Positions 8,334 through 16,459 of a stretch of 29,548 nucleotides of DNA are shown in pieces (position 1 is the stretch's first letter; each line of letters starts with the position of its first letter). The stretch is from an uncultured Ruminococcus sp. Lineage in GTDB: Bacteria; Bacillota; Clostridia; Oscillospirales; Acutalibacteraceae. The DNA is taken from NCBI GenBank assembly GCA_902773045.1, contig CACYDE010000116.1, positions 1 through 29,548 of the forward strand. The letters are read 5' to 3'. A program made the position numbers and the translations under genes. The notes under the pieces were generated by a model that worked only from the letters and a program-made list of their open reading frames with translations, was not told where the DNA came from and did no database searches.

Positions 8334-8437
8334 GTTTTCGGAACTGCTCTTTAATCTATAGATAGTGAGTAAATACATAAATATAAAAACATATTGTAAT
8401 CTATAAAATACTTATTAAAGAAAAGGGATTCATTTTA

Positions 8438-10423
8438 ATGGCTAAGAAAAAAACACCGGAATATGGCAACGAAAGTATCAGTTCACTTAAGGGTGCGGAC
8501 AGAGTCCGCAAGCGCCCTGCCGTAATTTTCGGCTCGGACGGACTTGAGGGCTGTGAACATTCTTTTTTTGAAATACTTTCCAATTCGATCGACGAAGCGA
8601 GAGAGGGCTACGGACGCTCGATCACTGTGACTTATTATTCCGACAAGTCTATCGAAGTTGAAGATCACGGACGAGGAATTCCTGTTGACTACAACAAGAA
8701 TGAAGAAAGATATAACTGGGAGCTTGTTTTCTGTGAACTTTACGCAGGAGGAAAGTATAATAACAGCGAGGGTGAAAACTACGAATATTCTCTCGGACTT
8801 AACGGACTCGGTCTTTGTGCGACTCAGTATTCTTCCGAATTCATGGAAGTAGATATCCGCCGCGACGGTCAGCGTTACAGTCTGTCTTTCAAAAGCGGCG
8901 AGAATGTCGGAGGACTGAAAAGAGAGGATTACAACAAGAAGGATACCGGAACAAAAATACGCTGGCGTCCCGATCTCGAGGTTTTCACAGATATTGATAT
9001 TCCCCGCGAATATTTCCTTGATATTATCCGCAGACAGGCTATCGTCAACGCCGGGATAGAATTCATTTTCCGTGTTCAGAATGGTAAAGGCTTTGACACA
9101 ACCGAATTTCTCTATACAAACGGTATCGTTGACCATGTAAAGGAGATCGTCGGCGACGACGGTCTGACTTCGGTTCAGTCGTGGCAGGCGGAAAGAATGG
9201 TTCGTGACAGAGCGGATAAACCGGAATATAAGGCGAAAATGAATATTGCTCTTGCTTTTTCAAACAGAGTCAAGGCGCAGGAGTTCTATCACAATTCAAG
9301 CTGGCTCGAACACGGAGGCGCGCATGAAGCTGCCGTAAAAAATGCTTTTGTCTATCAGATCGACGCCTACTTGAAGCAGAACGGAAAGTACAACAAAAGT
9401 GAAAGCAAGATCAAATTCAATGATGTCGAAGAGTGTCTTATTATTGTGATCTCATCGTTTTCAAGCGTTACTTCTTACGAAAATCAGACGAAAAAAGCTA
9501 TCAACAACAAAGGAATACAGGACGCTTTGGTTGAGGTTCTTCGTCATCAGCTTGAGATATATTTTATTGAGAATCCGATCGAAGCCGAAAAAATCGCAGG
9601 TCAGGTTCTTGTCAATAAAAGAAGCCGTGAGAAAGCGGAAAAAACACGTCTTGACATCAAGAAAACTCTTTCCAGCAATATGGATATGACAAGCCGCGTG
9701 GCGAAATTTGTTGACTGCCGAAGCAAAGACACGGCTTTGAGAGAGCTGTTCATCGTTGAGGGAGATTCCGCTCTCGGCGCCTGCAAGCAGGCGAGAAATC
9801 CCGATTTTCAGGCTATTATGCCGATCAGGGGAAAGATCCTCAACTGTCTGAAAGCCGACTATGACAAGATCTTCAAAAGCGAAATAATAACCGATCTTCT
9901 CAAAGTCCTTGGCTGCGGAGTGGAAACAAAATCAAAATCCAATAAGAATCTTTCGCTTTTCGATCTGAATATGCTCAGATGGAATAAGGTCATTCTCTGC
10001 ACAGACGCCGACGTTGACGGTTTTCAGATCAGGACGCTTCTTCTGACGATGCTTTACCGATTGACTCCGACTCTTATCAAAGAGGGAAAGGTGTTTATCG
10101 CAGAGTCGCCGCTTTATGAAATAACAACGAAAAATCAGATATACTTCGCTTATACCGAACAGGAAAAGGACGAGTATATTAAAGAAATAGGAAAAGAAAA
10201 ATTCACTGTTCAGAGATCAAAAGGTCTTGGTGAAAACGAACCGGACATGATGAATCTTACGACAATGAATCCCTCAACAAGACGACTGATAAAGGTTATG
10301 CCCGATGACGCGGAAAAAACGGCTGAGATCTTTGATATTCTTCTCGGCGATAATCTTACGGGGAGAAAAGAATATATCGTCAAATACGGAGCGGACTATA
10401 TCGATAATCTTGACGTGAGCTGA
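8438..10423 (+). CDS. parE: Divergent type IIA topoisomerase ATPase subunit (ParE/GyrB-like)
   Basis: A 661-residue protein with the GHKL ATPase fold: the NSIDEA box, DHGRGIP and GLNGLGLCATQ. A transducer domain follows, then the TOPRIM domain with EGDSALG, MPIRGKILN and the acidic CTDADVDG motif, and finally the RSKGLGE region of the GyrB C-terminus. With its partner it would pass DNA duplexes at the cost of ATP, as topoisomerase IV or a gyrase does. The ATG at 8438 follows AAAGGGA with 9-bp spacing. The partner subunit starts 19 bp downstream, so the pair is an operon. The sequence is diverged from textbook GyrB/ParE (for example TDADVDGFQI instead of ..AHI). I give the ParE name because the partner has no GyrA box, but decatenation activity is inferred. 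Confidence 0.85.
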   Translation: MAKKKTPEYGNESISSLKGADRVRKRPAVIFGSDGLEGCEHSFFEILSNSIDEAREGYGRSITVTYYSDKSIEVEDHGRGIPVDYNKNEERYNWELVFCELYAGGKYNNSEGENYEYSLGLNGLGLCATQYSSEFMEVDIRRDGQRYSLSFKSGENVGGLKREDYNKKDTGTKIRWRPDLEVFTDIDIPREYFLDIIRRQAIVNAGIEFIFRVQNGKGFDTTEFLYTNGIVDHVKEIVGDDGLTSVQSWQAERMVRDRADKPEYKAKMNIALAFSNRVKAQEFYHNSSWLEHGGAHEAAVKNAFVYQIDAYLKQNGKYNKSESKIKFNDVEECLIIVISSFSSVTSYENQTKKAINNKGIQDALVEVLRHQLEIYFIENPIEAEKIAGQVLVNKRSREKAEKTRLDIKKTLSSNMDMTSRVAKFVDCRSKDTALRELFIVEGDSALGACKQARNPDFQAIMPIRGKILNCLKADYDKIFKSEIITDLLKVLGCGVETKSKSNKNLSLFDLNMLRWNKVILCTDADVDGFQIRTLLLTMLYRLTPTLIKEGKVFIAESPLYEITTKNQIYFAYTEQEKDEYIKEIGKEKFTVQRSKGLGENEPDMMNLTTMNPSTRRLIKVMPDDAEKTAEIFDILLGDNLTGRKEYIVKYGADYIDNLDVS

Positions 10424-10442
10424 TGAAGGGGGGCAGGAGATT

Positions 10443-12689
10443 ATGGCAAGACGTAAAAAATCAGACAAGGAAAGTTACTCTCAGCCGAAGATCAAGGGAG
10501 TGATAAAGGGCGCGGGAGACGTTGTGAATCAGGAGATCGTCAGTACGATCAGGGAGAATTACATGCCCTACGCAATGAGCGTTATCCTTTCACGTGCGAT
10601 CCCCGAGATCGACGGTTTCAAGCCTTCTCACAGAAAACTTCTCTATACGATGTATAAAATGGGGCTTCTGGGGCCTACAAGGACTAAATCGGCGAATATT
10701 GTCGGTCAGACGATGAAGCTCAATCCCCACGGAGACAGCGCAATCTATGACACAATGGTAAGACTCAGCCGCGGCTATGAAGCGCTTCTTCACCCTTACG
10801 TTGACAGCAAGGGGAATTTCGGAAAGTTCTACAGCCGCAACATGGCATGGGCAGCTTCGAGATATACGGAAGCTAAGCTCGATTCCATATGCAGCGAGCT
10901 TTTTAAGGATATTGACAAGGATACCGTGGATTTCGTTGACAACTATGACAATACACTGAAAGAACCCACGCTTCTTCCGGCAAGCTTCCCGTCAGTTCTT
11001 GTGAATGCTAATACGGGAATTGCGGTCGGCATGGCGAGTTCGATATGTTCGTTTAATCTGAGAGAACTTTGCGAAACGACAATATCGCTCATTAAGGATA
11101 AAGATCATGATGTGATAACAACGCTTCCGGCGCCTGATTTCATAGGCGGAGGTCAGATAATTTATGATGTAAAAGCGTTGAGGCAGATCTATGAATCCGG
11201 ACGCGGAAGCTTTAAAGTCAGGGGAACTTACAGGTATGACGAATCGGCAAACTGCATTGATGTTCTGAGTATTCCGCCGACCACGACATGTGAAGCAATA
11301 ATCGAAAAGATCATTGACCTTGCGAAGGGCGGAAAGCTTAAAGAAATTTCCGATGTCCGCGATGAAACGGGAATTGACGGACTGAAGATCACGATTGATC
11401 TGAAAAGAAATATTGATCCCGATTTCCTCATGCAGAAGCTTTACAAAATGACTCCGCTGGAGGATTCCTTTGCTTGTAATTTTAATGTCCTGATCGCGGG
11501 CGTTCCGAGAGTTCTCGGCGTTAAGGAGCTTCTGGAAGAGTGGATCGCGTTCAGAGTTGAGTGCGTCAGACGAAGAACGGCGTTTGACCTTGAGAAAAAA
11601 GAAAGCAAGCTCCATCTTCTCAAAGGTCTGGAAAAAATTCTTCTTGACATAGATAAAGCAATAAGGATCGTCAGAGAGACTGAGGAAGAAACAGAAGTAG
11701 TTCCCAATCTTATGATCGGGTTCGGGATAGATGAAATACAGGCAGAATATGTTGCGGAGATAAAGCTGCGTCACCTCAACCGAGAATACATTCTCAAACG
11801 TACAAAAGAGATCGAGGAACTCGAAAAGGAGATAGCCGAACTGCAGTCTATCCTTTCCAGTAAGACTAAAGTCAAGAATATTATCGTTTCGGAATTGAAA
11901 GACGTTTCCAAAAAGTACGGGAAAGACAGAGTTTCTTCACTCATCGATCCCGAGGATATAAAAGATGTTGAGATCGTTCCGGAGATCCCGGACTATCCGG
12001 TTAATCTTTATTTCACAAAAGAGGGTTATTTTAAAAAAATCACTCCGCTGTCTCTCAGAATGGGCGGTGAACAGAAGCTTAAAGAGGGAGATGTTATCTC
12101 TCAGAGCTATGAATCAACGAATACAGCCGATCTGTTGTTCTTTACGAACAAATGTCAGGTCTATAAAGCGAAAGCCTGTGATTTTCCCGACACAAAGGCA
12201 AGCGTGCTGGGAGATTTTGTTGCGGCAAAGCTGGGAATGGACGACGAGGAGATTCCGGTTTCGATGATAGTTACGAAAGATTATGAAGGTTTCATGCTGT
12301 TTGGCTTTGAAAACGGAAAGCTCGCCAAGGTTCCGCTTGGTGCATACGCAACGAAGACAAACCGAAAAAAGCTTACCGGAGCATACAGCGATAAGTCGCC
12401 TCTTGCGGATATTATGTTTATTTCCGAGGACTGCGATATCGTTATGACTTCGACGTCCGGACGAATGCTGCTGCTTCATTCCGGTTCTATCCCTCTTAAA
12501 TCCACGAGAAATACTCAGGGAGTCGCGGCAATGAAACTCAAAAAAGGTCATGTTCTGATGAAGCTTGAAGCTTATGAAGAGGGACGGTTTGTGAATCCCA
12601 AGCGCTACCGTTCAAAGACTCTTCCGACCCTCGGAGCTCTTCCTTCGGGTGAAGAGGCCGAAAGTCTGCAATTGAAGATAGATACATAA
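10443..12689 (+). CDS. parC: Divergent type IIA topoisomerase cleavage subunit (ParC/GyrA-like)
   Basis: A 748-residue partner of the preceding ATPase subunit. The winged-helix/quinolone region reads PHGDSAIYD, with Ser99 and Asp103 at the positions where quinolone resistance changes usually fall, so the sensitive residues are kept. The DNA-linking tyrosine is Tyr141 in AASRYTEAKL. A long coiled-coil tower (about residues 440-490) precedes a C-terminal beta-pinwheel (about 510-720). I see no QRRGGKG-type GyrA box, which argues for topoisomerase IV-like or relaxing activity. The loop before the tyrosine (KFYSRNMAWAASRY) differs from standard GyrA/ParC. AGGAG lies 3 bp before the ATG at 10443. 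A strong bidirectional terminator follows immediately. Confidence 0.88.
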   Translation: MARRKKSDKESYSQPKIKGVIKGAGDVVNQEIVSTIRENYMPYAMSVILSRAIPEIDGFKPSHRKLLYTMYKMGLLGPTRTKSANIVGQTMKLNPHGDSAIYDTMVRLSRGYEALLHPYVDSKGNFGKFYSRNMAWAASRYTEAKLDSICSELFKDIDKDTVDFVDNYDNTLKEPTLLPASFPSVLVNANTGIAVGMASSICSFNLRELCETTISLIKDKDHDVITTLPAPDFIGGGQIIYDVKALRQIYESGRGSFKVRGTYRYDESANCIDVLSIPPTTTCEAIIEKIIDLAKGGKLKEISDVRDETGIDGLKITIDLKRNIDPDFLMQKLYKMTPLEDSFACNFNVLIAGVPRVLGVKELLEEWIAFRVECVRRRTAFDLEKKESKLHLLKGLEKILLDIDKAIRIVRETEEETEVVPNLMIGFGIDEIQAEYVAEIKLRHLNREYILKRTKEIEELEKEIAELQSILSSKTKVKNIIVSELKDVSKKYGKDRVSSLIDPEDIKDVEIVPEIPDYPVNLYFTKEGYFKKITPLSLRMGGEQKLKEGDVISQSYESTNTADLLFFTNKCQVYKAKACDFPDTKASVLGDFVAAKLGMDDEEIPVSMIVTKDYEGFMLFGFENGKLAKVPLGAYATKTNRKKLTGAYSDKSPLADIMFISEDCDIVMTSTSGRMLLLHSGSIPLKSTRNTQGVAAMKLKKGHVLMKLEAYEEGRFVNPKRYRSKTLPTLGALPSGEEAESLQLKIDT

Positions 12690-12690
12690 A

Positions 12691-12739
12691 AAAGACAGAC
12701 GAAAGTCACGCTGCGTTTGAGCGGCTTTCGTCTGTCTTT
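12691..12739. terminator. Bidirectional terminator between parC and nrdR
   Basis: A perfect 15-bp stem: AAAGACAGACGAAAG (12691-12705) pairs with CTTTCGTCTGTCTTT (12725-12739). A-rich sequence lies on the left and CCTTATTTTT on the right. It separates the convergent genes parC (rightward) and nrdR (leftward) and can serve both. Confidence 0.92.
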
Positions 12740-12741
12740 CC

Positions 12742-13197
12742 TTATTTTTCCGAAAGAAGTTTGTTAAGTTCTTCCATGAATGTATTGATATCCTTAAATT
12801 GTCTGTAGACCGAGGCGAAACGAACGTAAGAAACCTCATCGACCGTTTTCAGGGCGTCCATAGCCATTTCACCGATTTTCTGAGAAGTAACCTCACGGTC
12901 AAGAGAGTTCTGGAGATCAAGCTCGATTTTGTTTGTTATACCTTCGATCGTTTCAAGCGGAACGGGACGTTTTTCACATGCCCTCAAAAGACCCGCAAGA
13001 AGCTTTCCGCGGTCAAAATGTTCACGGGACTTATCTCTTTTTACAACGATAACAGGAATCATTTCGATTGTTTCATGCGTCGTAAAACGTTTTCCACATT
13101 TGATGCATTCACGTCTTCGTCTGATCCTTTCGCCGTCATCGGCAGGCCGAGAATCTATGACCTTGCTTTCTTCGTGGGAACAATACGGACATTTCAT
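12742..13197 (-). CDS. nrdR: Transcriptional repressor NrdR
   Basis: A 151-residue protein, the standard NrdR length. It has an N-terminal zinc ribbon with two Cys pairs (MKCPYC at residues 1-6 and CIKCGKRF near 31-38) and an ATP-cone domain (VVKRDKSREHFDRGKLLAGL onward). NrdR senses ATP/dATP and represses ribonucleotide reductase genes. The ATG at 13197 is chosen over an upstream in-frame ATG because the family starts with MKCP and AAGGGGTGAT precedes it. No reductase genes are in the window, and I could not identify an NrdR box pair upstream. The gene is the last before the convergent terminator. Confidence 0.96.
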   Translation of the reverse strand: MKCPYCSHEESKVIDSRPADDGERIRRRRECIKCGKRFTTHETIEMIPVIVVKRDKSREHFDRGKLLAGLLRACEKRPVPLETIEGITNKIELDLQNSLDREVTSQKIGEMAMDALKTVDEVSYVRFASVYRQFKDINTFMEELNKLLSEK

Positions 13198-13301
13198 TAA
13201 ATCACCCCTTCTTATACTATGGTGTGTCAGCACATCATGATCTCTGTAACTATAATATTACTACATTTTCGTTATGTTTTCAATATAATTTACAAAAATA
13301 A

Positions 13302-13332
13302 AACCGTTTCGCTCGGGCATGGGAAACGGTTT
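13302..13332. terminator. Rho-independent terminator, probably for prfB
   Basis: AAAACCGTTTC pairs with GAAACGGTTTT around a 12-nt loop. Leftward, the stem is followed by TTATTTTT; rightward it is followed by TTTTTG. It lies upstream of nrdR and would stop leftward transcripts from prfB before they enter nrdR. Confidence 0.8.
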
Positions 13333-13446
13333 TTGTCTGATTATTTCTTTACTCAAACTTCCCACATAATAATTATACTTCTGTCCTTATCTTAAACTGT
13401 GTTTTCGGGATTTTAAACAGAGTTTTAGTAACCGGTTAAATGGGGT

Positions 13447-13523
13447 TCGGGGCGATAGCCCCGATGGTTTATAGGGCGAAGCCCTATAAACCTAAAGCCC
13501 CCTTTTCCTTGAGGGAAAGGGGG
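13447..13523. repeat. Three consecutive palindromes (intergenic repeat unit)
   Basis: Hairpin 1 is TCGGGGC-gata-GCCCCGA (13447-13464). Hairpin 2 is a perfect 12-bp stem, GGTTTATAGGGC with a GAA loop (13466-13492). Hairpin 3 is CCCCCTTTTCC-ttga-GGGAAAGGGGG with one wobble pair (13498-13523). Their near end-to-end arrangement looks like a dispersed palindromic element rather than three separate terminators. Confidence 0.88.
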
Positions 13524-13655
13524 TATGGGTGATGACAATAGCTTTGATCGAAGAACAAGCTTGGATTAGATAGCGAAAACTATTCTTGACATCGGAAACT
13601 CACGATAGACTCTGCGTTTGTTGTAATTCCGAGTAGGGGAAGTTTGAGTTCTTTA

Positions 13656-14780
13656 TCAGTCGGTGTTTTCAAGAGAACCCTGACTTTCGGCTTTGAGATA
13701 AGCATTGATGAATCCGTCGATCTCTCCGTCCATGACTGCCTGAATGTTCGCGGATTCGTATTTTGTTCTGTGATCCTTCGCAAGCGTATACGGCATGAAA
13801 ACATAGGATCGGATCTGACTTCCCCATGAGATCTCCTTCTGAACACCCTTGATATCTTCGATTTTTTCAAGATGTTCCTTTTCTTTGATCTCGACAAGCT
13901 TTGAAATAAGCATCTGCATTGCTATTTCACGGTTCTGGAACTGGTTTCTTTCAACCTGTGAAGCCACGACGATTCCTGTCGGAATATGAGTCAGACGAAC
14001 TGCGGACGAGGTTTTGTTGACTTTCTGACCGCCTGCGCCGCTTGAACGGTAAACGTCCATTTTGATGTCTTCGGCAGGGATAGTGATCTTTGTGTTTTTT
14101 TCGATCTCGGGCATGACCTCAAGTGAAGCGAACGAGGTCTGACGGCGTCCGGAGCTGTCGAAAGGAGAGATCCTTACCAAACGGTGAACGCCTGCTTCGC
14201 TTTTTAGATATCCGTAAGCATTTTCCCCTTCAACAAGAATAACCGCACTTTTCAGACCTGCGGTGTCTCCGTCGAGATAGTCGATAGTTTTGACTTTGAA
14301 ATTGTGTCTTTCAGCCCAGCGTCCGTACATTCTGTAGAGCATTTCCGCCCAGTCCTGAGCTTCCGTTCCGCCGCTTCCCGCATGGAAAGTAAGAATGGCG
14401 TTGTTTTTGTCGTATTCACCCGTGAGGAGTGTAGAAAGTCTCTGAGTTTCAAGATCCGATTTGACTCTTTCATAGTCGGATTTCGCTTCTTCAAGAATGT
14501 CAAGATCTTCCTCTTCATCGCCCATTTCAATGAGTGCGAGAGTATCTTCATAGTCGCTGACAAGCTTTCTGTAGCTTTCAACCTTGTTCTTCAGATAGCC
14601 TGTTCTCTGAAGGATCTTCTGTGAATTTTCCGTATCGTCCCAGAAGCCCGGTTCGGCTGCTTTATATTCAAGCTGTTGGATCTCCGATTCACAGGCTTTG
14701 AGTCCGAGGGCGTCGGCGAGATCCTGAATATCCGGCAGAAGTTCCTCAACGGCAAGCTTTAATTCTTCAAACTGTACCAT
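13656..14780 (-). CDS. prfB: Peptide chain release factor 2
   Basis: A 374-residue class I release factor. It has the RF2 stop-recognition tripeptide SPF (residues 205-207), which reads UGA/UAA, and the catalytic GGQ loop (SSGAGGQKVN, 250-252), which hydrolyses peptidyl-tRNA. A coiled N-terminal domain and the C-terminal YVFMPYTLAKDHRT region match the family. The gene is one uninterrupted frame: the in-frame UGA and programmed +1 frameshift that autoregulate many RF2 genes after ~25 codons are absent (the equivalent region reads LADALGLKACESE). It starts at the ATG at 14780 behind GAAAGGGAAAG, with its own promoter upstream. Confidence 0.97.
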   Translation of the reverse strand: MVQFEELKLAVEELLPDIQDLADALGLKACESEIQQLEYKAAEPGFWDDTENSQKILQRTGYLKNKVESYRKLVSDYEDTLALIEMGDEEEDLDILEEAKSDYERVKSDLETQRLSTLLTGEYDKNNAILTFHAGSGGTEAQDWAEMLYRMYGRWAERHNFKVKTIDYLDGDTAGLKSAVILVEGENAYGYLKSEAGVHRLVRISPFDSSGRRQTSFASLEVMPEIEKNTKITIPAEDIKMDVYRSSGAGGQKVNKTSSAVRLTHIPTGIVVASQVERNQFQNREIAMQMLISKLVEIKEKEHLEKIEDIKGVQKEISWGSQIRSYVFMPYTLAKDHRTKYESANIQAVMDGEIDGFINAYLKAESQGSLENTD

Positions 14781-14836
14781 ATTGCTTTCCCTTTCGTTAC
14801 TTTATTTAAATAAATTCATGACTTATTAACTATACT

Positions 14837-14865
14837 ATTATATTATGAAACGGCAAAAAAGTAAA
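14837..14865 (-). promoter_or_regulatory. Promoter of prfB
   Basis: On the minus strand TTTACT (14865-14860), a 17-bp spacer and a perfect TATAAT (14842-14837) lie about 55 bp before the prfB start. Confidence 0.65.
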
Positions 14866-14990
14866 GTGTAATTTTTCCGTATTTTTAAAGCTAAAAGTAT
14901 TTATACTATATAAAAATAATGTTAATAATTTATCGTTGTTTATTAGTATTTTAGATTTTTTGTTAATATTCTTTAAAATAAAAAAATTAG

Positions 14991-15019
14991 TTGTAATTTT
15001 TTTCAAAGTTTGGTATAAT
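14991..15019 (+). promoter_or_regulatory. Promoter of the zinc-ribbon/DUF2628 gene
   Basis: TTGTAA (14991-14996), a 17-bp spacer and TATAAT (15014-15019) with an extended -10 TGG directly before it. The leader would be about 90 nt long. Confidence 0.75.
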
Positions 15020-15117
15020 ATTCAAATAATAGTATTGAATTGCAGCCATGAAGATAATTTCCGAGAGCTTTATCTCCTATGATTATATTAATTGTGAAAA
15101 GGAAGGGATGTGACTGT

Positions 15118-16182
15118 ATGGATTATGTTGGACTGAAATGCGGCGTCTGTGGGGAAGACTTCAAAGAAAATGACGACGTCGTGGTATGTCCCGACTGCGG
15201 AACTCCGATGCACAGAATTTGTTACAAAGAAAATAACGGCTGTCCGAATTCCGAAAAGCATTCCGAGAATTTTGTTTTTGAAGGATTTGAAAAAATAAGC
15301 GAATCGGCTAAAGGAGCGTCGATTGACGAAGAACAGAACAGCGCCTCTTCAAAGACCGGTTTCGTTTCGGAAAACGGCGAGATCACATGTCCTCTTTGCG
15401 GGGAAAAAAATAAACCCGGAGCAAATTTCTGCAACCGCTGCGGTTCAAGATTTATGAGAGTTTCGAAGGATGTCGACCTTGATGAATTTGATCCGTTCAG
15501 GGAAGACGGCGGAATGCCGCAGCCTGTTGCTTCGGCTTACGGAGTTGATCCTCTCGGAGGTGTCCCGGCAAATTCGCTGTTTGAGGAAAATGTCACGGCT
15601 GCCGATATGGCTTGTTTTGTTTCCGTGAACACGCCGTACTATCTCAGGGCGTTTGACGCGGTGAAAAGAAAACTTAATAAATTTAATTTCTCCGCCGCAG
15701 TTTTTTCGGGGATCTGGTTTCTTTACAGAAAGCAGTATAAGATAGGCGCGCTCGTTTTTTCGATCGAGATGCTTCTTTATGCGCTGAGATACTACTTTTC
15801 CGCAACCTACAGTATGGACGTTATGAAGAAAATCTTCGGAGAGATCGGACTTTCTGTCGATCAGATGTCAAGTCTCACCATGAGTCAGTATACTCAGCTT
15901 GCGGAGGCGATGCAGAAGCTTCCGATAACGGAACAGCTTATCATGATGATCCCGAGCATTATGTTCTGCCTTCAGATCGCTGTTATGATCGTCTGCGGTT
16001 TTATCGCCAATAAGCTTTATTACAAATTTTCCGTAAAAAAAATAAGTCATATCAAGGATCAGGCAAAGGACTCTCCGCTTGATCTTGCCGAAACGGCGAA
16101 ATCGCTTTATATCTCGGGAGGGGTAAATCCCTTGGCCGCAGGCGCGTTCGGACTGCTTTACATCTTTATTATGCTTTTATAG
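15118..16182 (+). CDS. Zinc-ribbon and DUF2628 membrane protein of unknown function
   Basis: A 354-residue protein. The first ~45 residues form a RING-like metal site: Cys8/Cys11, Cys24/Cys27, His32/Cys35 and Cys42. A second zinc ribbon lies near residues 92-115 (CPLCGEKNKPGANFCNRCG). The C-terminal half resembles DUF2628: FSGIWFLYRKQYKIGA followed by hydrophobic segments at about 195-235, 275-305 and the very C-terminus. Proteins of this architecture are common in Clostridia, but I know of no tested role. The ATG at 15118 is chosen over one at 15079 because AAGGAAGGG precedes it and the cysteine domain begins there. The gene is monocistronic, with its own promoter. Confidence 0.85.
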   Translation: MDYVGLKCGVCGEDFKENDDVVVCPDCGTPMHRICYKENNGCPNSEKHSENFVFEGFEKISESAKGASIDEEQNSASSKTGFVSENGEITCPLCGEKNKPGANFCNRCGSRFMRVSKDVDLDEFDPFREDGGMPQPVASAYGVDPLGGVPANSLFEENVTAADMACFVSVNTPYYLRAFDAVKRKLNKFNFSAAVFSGIWFLYRKQYKIGALVFSIEMLLYALRYYFSATYSMDVMKKIFGEIGLSVDQMSSLTMSQYTQLAEAMQKLPITEQLIMMIPSIMFCLQIAVMIVCGFIANKLYYKFSVKKISHIKDQAKDSPLDLAETAKSLYISGGVNPLAAGAFGLLYIFIMLL

Positions 16183-16342
16183 TTGTATCATAAAAATCAT
16201 AGTTGAAAGCAGCAGTATTATTCTGCCGCAGCGTAAAGTCGGTTCTTGCGCCGAAAGTCTTTCCTTAATGCATTATGTCGTTATGGACAGACGAAGAAAC
16301 TTCGTTAATTGTTTGTTCATGAATTATTCCTTTTCTTTTAAC

Positions 16343-16371
16343 TTGACTATTTTAAAAATGAGTAATATAAT
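16343..16371 (+). promoter_or_regulatory. Orphan near-consensus promoter
   Basis: TTGACT (16343-16348), a 17-bp spacer and perfect TATAAT (16366-16371). The predicted start is at about 16378. No gene follows before a terminator about 16 bp further on. Confidence 0.75.
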
Positions 16372-16377
16372 ATCAAT

Positions 16378-16432
16378 CGAAGTAAACATTTTCAGAACGA
16401 CAGATATATCTGTTCGTTCTTTTTGTTTTTTT
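16378..16432 (+). ncRNA. Candidate ~55-nt small RNA between orphan promoter and terminator
   Basis: The interval runs from the predicted start to the end of a T-rich terminator. It could be a tiny stable RNA, or the leftover of a lost gene whose promoter and terminator are now joined. It does not match any RNA family I can name. Confidence 0.3.
16394..16432 (+). terminator. Strong rho-independent terminator
   Basis: AGAACGACAGA pairs with TCTGTTCGTTCT (one bulged T, palindromic centre CAGATATATCTG), followed by TTTTTGTTTTTTT. It is strongly oriented rightward. Confidence 0.85.
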
Positions 16433-16459
16433 GAGGGAATTTTACTCAGACGAAAGGTT

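Larger units (their letters stand above)
8112..8345. mobile_element. Palindrome-rich repeat element or insertion-element remnant
   Basis: The stretch begins with TTAAGGCAACACCGCACAAA (8112-8131), which recurs inverted, with one difference, at 16460-16479. It contains a strong hairpin at 8135-8166 (CACC.GACGGT.CCC against GGG.ACCGTCGGTG) and a second large one at 8295-8333. No transposase frame is present. A non-autonomous element or decayed IS end is inferred. The right boundary is not defined and the 8345 limit is approximate. Confidence 0.55.
13198..13655. other. 458-bp intergenic region with terminator and palindrome cluster
   Basis: Between nrdR and prfB, both leftward. From left to right it holds an AT-rich nrdR promoter region containing TGTG-TCAG-CACA (about 13223-13234), a hairpin terminator at about 13305-13330, and three adjacent palindromes (13447-13523). 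Roughly 130 bp downstream of prfB then show nothing I recognise. No supported reading frame was found. Confidence 0.75.
14781..15117. other. 337-bp AT-rich divergent intergenic region
   Basis: Very AT-rich DNA between the divergent prfB and zinc-ribbon genes. It carries one promoter for each direction (14837-14865 leftward and 14991-15019 rightward). No other gene or conserved structure is visible. Confidence 0.7.

Noticed and set aside
8084..8378. Minus-strand frames of 76 and 88 codons over the repeat element
   Set aside because: They span two hairpins and part of the CPBP gene, show no domain, and have no ribosome site.
10992..12551. Large frames antisense to the parC-like gene (260 and 145 codons)
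   Set aside because: They are shadows of a gene with clear topoisomerase motifs, and have no supporting signals.
13447..13523. CRISPR-like repeat array
   Set aside because: The three palindromes differ in sequence and have no spacers or neighbouring cas genes.
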